A stretch of DNA of 35,315 bases from an uncultured Pelagibacteraceae bacterium (GTDB lineage Bacteria > Pseudomonadota > Alphaproteobacteria > Pelagibacterales > Pelagibacteraceae). Position 1 is the stretch's first letter. Each line of letters begins with the position of its first letter. Shown in pieces: positions 33,748-35,315 of the stretch. A program made the position numbers and the translations under genes. Under the pieces are notes generated by a model. The model was not told the origin of the DNA, made no database searches, and was given only the letters and a program-made list of their open reading frames with translations. The stretch lies in assembly GCA_902522385.1 (NCBI GenBank), contig CABYVK010000013.1, forward strand, positions 1-35,315, given 5' to 3'.

Positions 33748-34623
33748 TTATTTTTTCTTTTTTAATCGAGCAATCAAACCTGAGCTATCCCAACGATTTC
33801 CACCCATTTCTTGAACTTCAGCATAATAGCCATCAATAATTTCTGTTATAGGCACGGGTGAGCCATTTTTTTTTGCTTCCTCGATTGCAATTTTTAAATC
33901 TTTTCTCATCCAATCAATAGCAAAACCATAATCAAACTTATCATCGGTCATAGTTCGGTATCTATTTTCCATTTGCCAAGATTGTGCTGCACCTTTAGAT
34001 ATTGTTTCCATAACTTTATCCATATCTAAACCTGCGTTTATTCCAAAATTAATTGCTTCAGATAAACCTTGGACTGTTCCAGCAATACACATTTGGTTCA
34101 TCATCTTTGTTAACTGACCACTTCCACAAGGACCAATTAATTTTACTTTTTTACTGTAACAATCAATAACAGGTTCAGCCTTTTTAAACACTTCTTCATC
34201 GCCACCAACCATTACTGTTAGTATTCCGCCCTCAGCACCAGCTTGTCCACCTGAAATAGGGGCATCTAAAAAACTAAACCCTTTATCATTTGCTTTTTTA
34301 TTTAATTCTCTTGATACTTCTGCAGATACAGTTGAGTTATCAATAAAAATAGATCCTGCTTTTGCCGTGTTAAATAATCCATTTTCTCCAGTTGCTACTT
34401 CTCTTAAATCATCATCATTACCAACACATGTGAAAATAAAATCGGCACCATCTGCAGCTTCAGCAGGGGTATTGGCCATTTTACCTTTGTATTCATCAAT
34501 CCATTTTTCAGCTTTAGATTTAGTTCTATTAAAAACAGTTACATTGTGTCCGGCTTTTGATATATATCCAGCCATTGGGTAGCCCATAACCCCAAGACCT
34601 ATGAAAGCAACATTACAAGTCAT
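33748..34623 (-). CDS. 3-hydroxyisobutyrate dehydrogenase family NAD(P) oxidoreductase
   Basis: A 291-residue beta-hydroxyacid dehydrogenase. The Rossmann motif FIGLGVMGYPMA starts at 7, DAPISGGQAGAEGG (120-133) is the substrate-binding signature, and Lys173 in GSGQLTKMMNQ is the catalytic lysine. Candidates are 3-hydroxyisobutyrate dehydrogenase, tartronate semialdehyde reductase or a succinic-semialdehyde/glyoxylate reductase; the sequence does not decide. It is divergent from the MFS gene with only 11 bp between start codons, so it and the transporter may share regulation. Confidence 0.9.
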   Translation of the reverse strand: MTCNVAFIGLGVMGYPMAGYISKAGHNVTVFNRTKSKAEKWIDEYKGKMANTPAEAADGADFIFTCVGNDDDLREVATGENGLFNTAKAGSIFIDNSTVSAEVSRELNKKANDKGFSFLDAPISGGQAGAEGGILTVMVGGDEEVFKKAEPVIDCYSKKVKLIGPCGSGQLTKMMNQMCIAGTVQGLSEAINFGINAGLDMDKVMETISKGAAQSWQMENRYRTMTDDKFDYGFAIDWMRKDLKIAIEEAKKNGSPVPITEIIDGYYAEVQEMGGNRWDSSGLIARLKKKK

Positions 34624-34634
34624 ATTTTTTTTCT

Positions 34635-35315
34635 ATGTTTAAAAGTTTAAGTTTAAAAGTAATTGTATTTGGATTTATTTTTACATTTTTTTCGAGCTTT
34701 GGACAGAGTTTTTTTCTTGGCTTATTTAATTCTAGTATTAGAGATGCTTTATCAATTACACATGGACAATTTGGCTCAATTTATGCATCAGCTACTTTAT
34801 TGAGTAGTATTGTTTTAGTTTGGATTGGAAAAAAAATTGATGATGTAAATATATTAAAGTTTGCTTCCTATGTAATAATTTTTCTATCTGCTTCTTGCTT
34901 TATATTTTCAAAAATTTCATCTGTTATTTTTTTATTTGTAGGAATTTTTTTAATGCGTTTAGCTGGACAAGGTTTATCAAGTCATACAGCAACAACAACC
35001 ATATCTCGTTTTTTTGAAAAAAATAGAGGCAGAGCTTTAAGTACAGGATGGTTAGGATTGTCATTGGCTGAATTTATAATGCCAGTTTTAATTGTTTTTT
35101 TATTAACTTTTATAGAATGGAGAGATATTTGGGTCTCAATATCTATTTTAGTTATACTTGTTTTACCTGTTGCAACTTTTCTTTTAGTTAAAGACGTTAA
35201 GCTTGATACAAGAGAAGAATCTGAAATAGAAGAGAATAACAAAGAAATTAAACAATGGAAAAGAATAGAAGTTTTAAAAGATTATAGATTCTATATTATT
35301 TGTATGACGATGCTT
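34635..35315 (+). CDS. MFS transporter, N-terminal part (cut by right edge)
   Basis: An ATG at 34635 opens 227 codons with no stop before the window ends. About six hydrophobic segments are visible, beginning VIVFGFIFTFFSSFGQSFFLGLF. The loop after segment four, GQGLSSHTATTTISRFFEKNRGRALSTGWLG, is the motif expected of monocarboxylate/oxalate-type major facilitator proteins. A charged cytoplasmic linker (REESEIEENNKEIKQWKR) starts the middle loop. It likely moves a small organic acid, perhaps the substrate or product of the adjacent hydroxyacid dehydrogenase; this is inferred. Confidence 0.8.
   Translation, partial: MFKSLSLKVIVFGFIFTFFSSFGQSFFLGLFNSSIRDALSITHGQFGSIYASATLLSSIVLVWIGKKIDDVNILKFASYVIIFLSASCFIFSKISSVIFLFVGIFLMRLAGQGLSSHTATTTISRFFEKNRGRALSTGWLGLSLAEFIMPVLIVFLLTFIEWRDIWVSISILVILVLPVATFLLVKDVKLDTREESEIEENNKEIKQWKRIEVLKDYRFYIICMTML

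Overview
The window looks like a streamlined, very AT-rich alphaproteobacterium of the SAR11 / Pelagibacter type. The reasons are gene content and style: A/T homopolymers throughout, intergenic gaps of a few bases, many ATGA and TAATG start-stop overlaps, few Shine-Dalgarno sequences, and many uptake systems for small organic N and S compounds. This is an inference from sequence character; no database search was run.

Layout. (1) 1-8161, organosulfonate/amine locus: a leftward taurine-type ABC transporter (tauA, tauB and a permease cut by the left edge), divergent from an omega-amino-acid:pyruvate aminotransferase, alanine dehydrogenase and a two-domain FAD/GcvT-type N-methyl-amine dehydrogenase. 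(2) 8209-10189: a small membrane protein, a phosphoribosyltransferase, GMP reductase and a CAU tRNA. (3) 10200-15722, surface-glycan block starting 10 bp after the tRNA: rfbA with a one-base frameshift, rfbB, a sugar aminotransferase, two methyltransferase-like genes and a GT2 glycosyltransferase. This block holds the longest homopolymers in the window (A11, A12, A11). (4) 15747-20854, methylthioadenosine (MTA) recycling: apt, divergent from mtnP, an exported alpha/beta hydrolase, mtnA, a class II aldolase and a fused SpeD-SpeE protein. Together they read as MTA production by aminopropyl transfer, then salvage of the adenine and breakdown of the sugar half by the aldolase (DHAP) shunt. (5) 20914-23957: a basic amino acid/opine-type ABC importer lacking a local ATPase, plus a phytanoyl-CoA-dioxygenase-like enzyme. 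(6) 23947-26376: DUF6165, a GT9 glycosyltransferase and an AbrB-type membrane protein. (7) 26593-29567: a tripartite tricarboxylate transporter, tctCBA. (8) 29564-35315: EamA permease, GT4 glycosyltransferase, thioredoxin-like protein, gamma carbonic anhydrase, DUF1330, a small membrane protein, an FMN-binding oxidase-like protein, a 3-hydroxyisobutyrate-dehydrogenase-like enzyme, and an MFS transporter cut by the right edge.

The most interesting regulatory pattern is that all three binding-protein-dependent transporters carry a strong hairpin just after the binding-protein gene. In tctCB the hairpin contains the GTG start of tctB and ends in a U-tract. Convergent gene ends, by contrast, show no clear terminators. 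No CRISPR array, insertion sequence, integrase or rRNA was seen, and no stretch over 300 bases lacks a gene.
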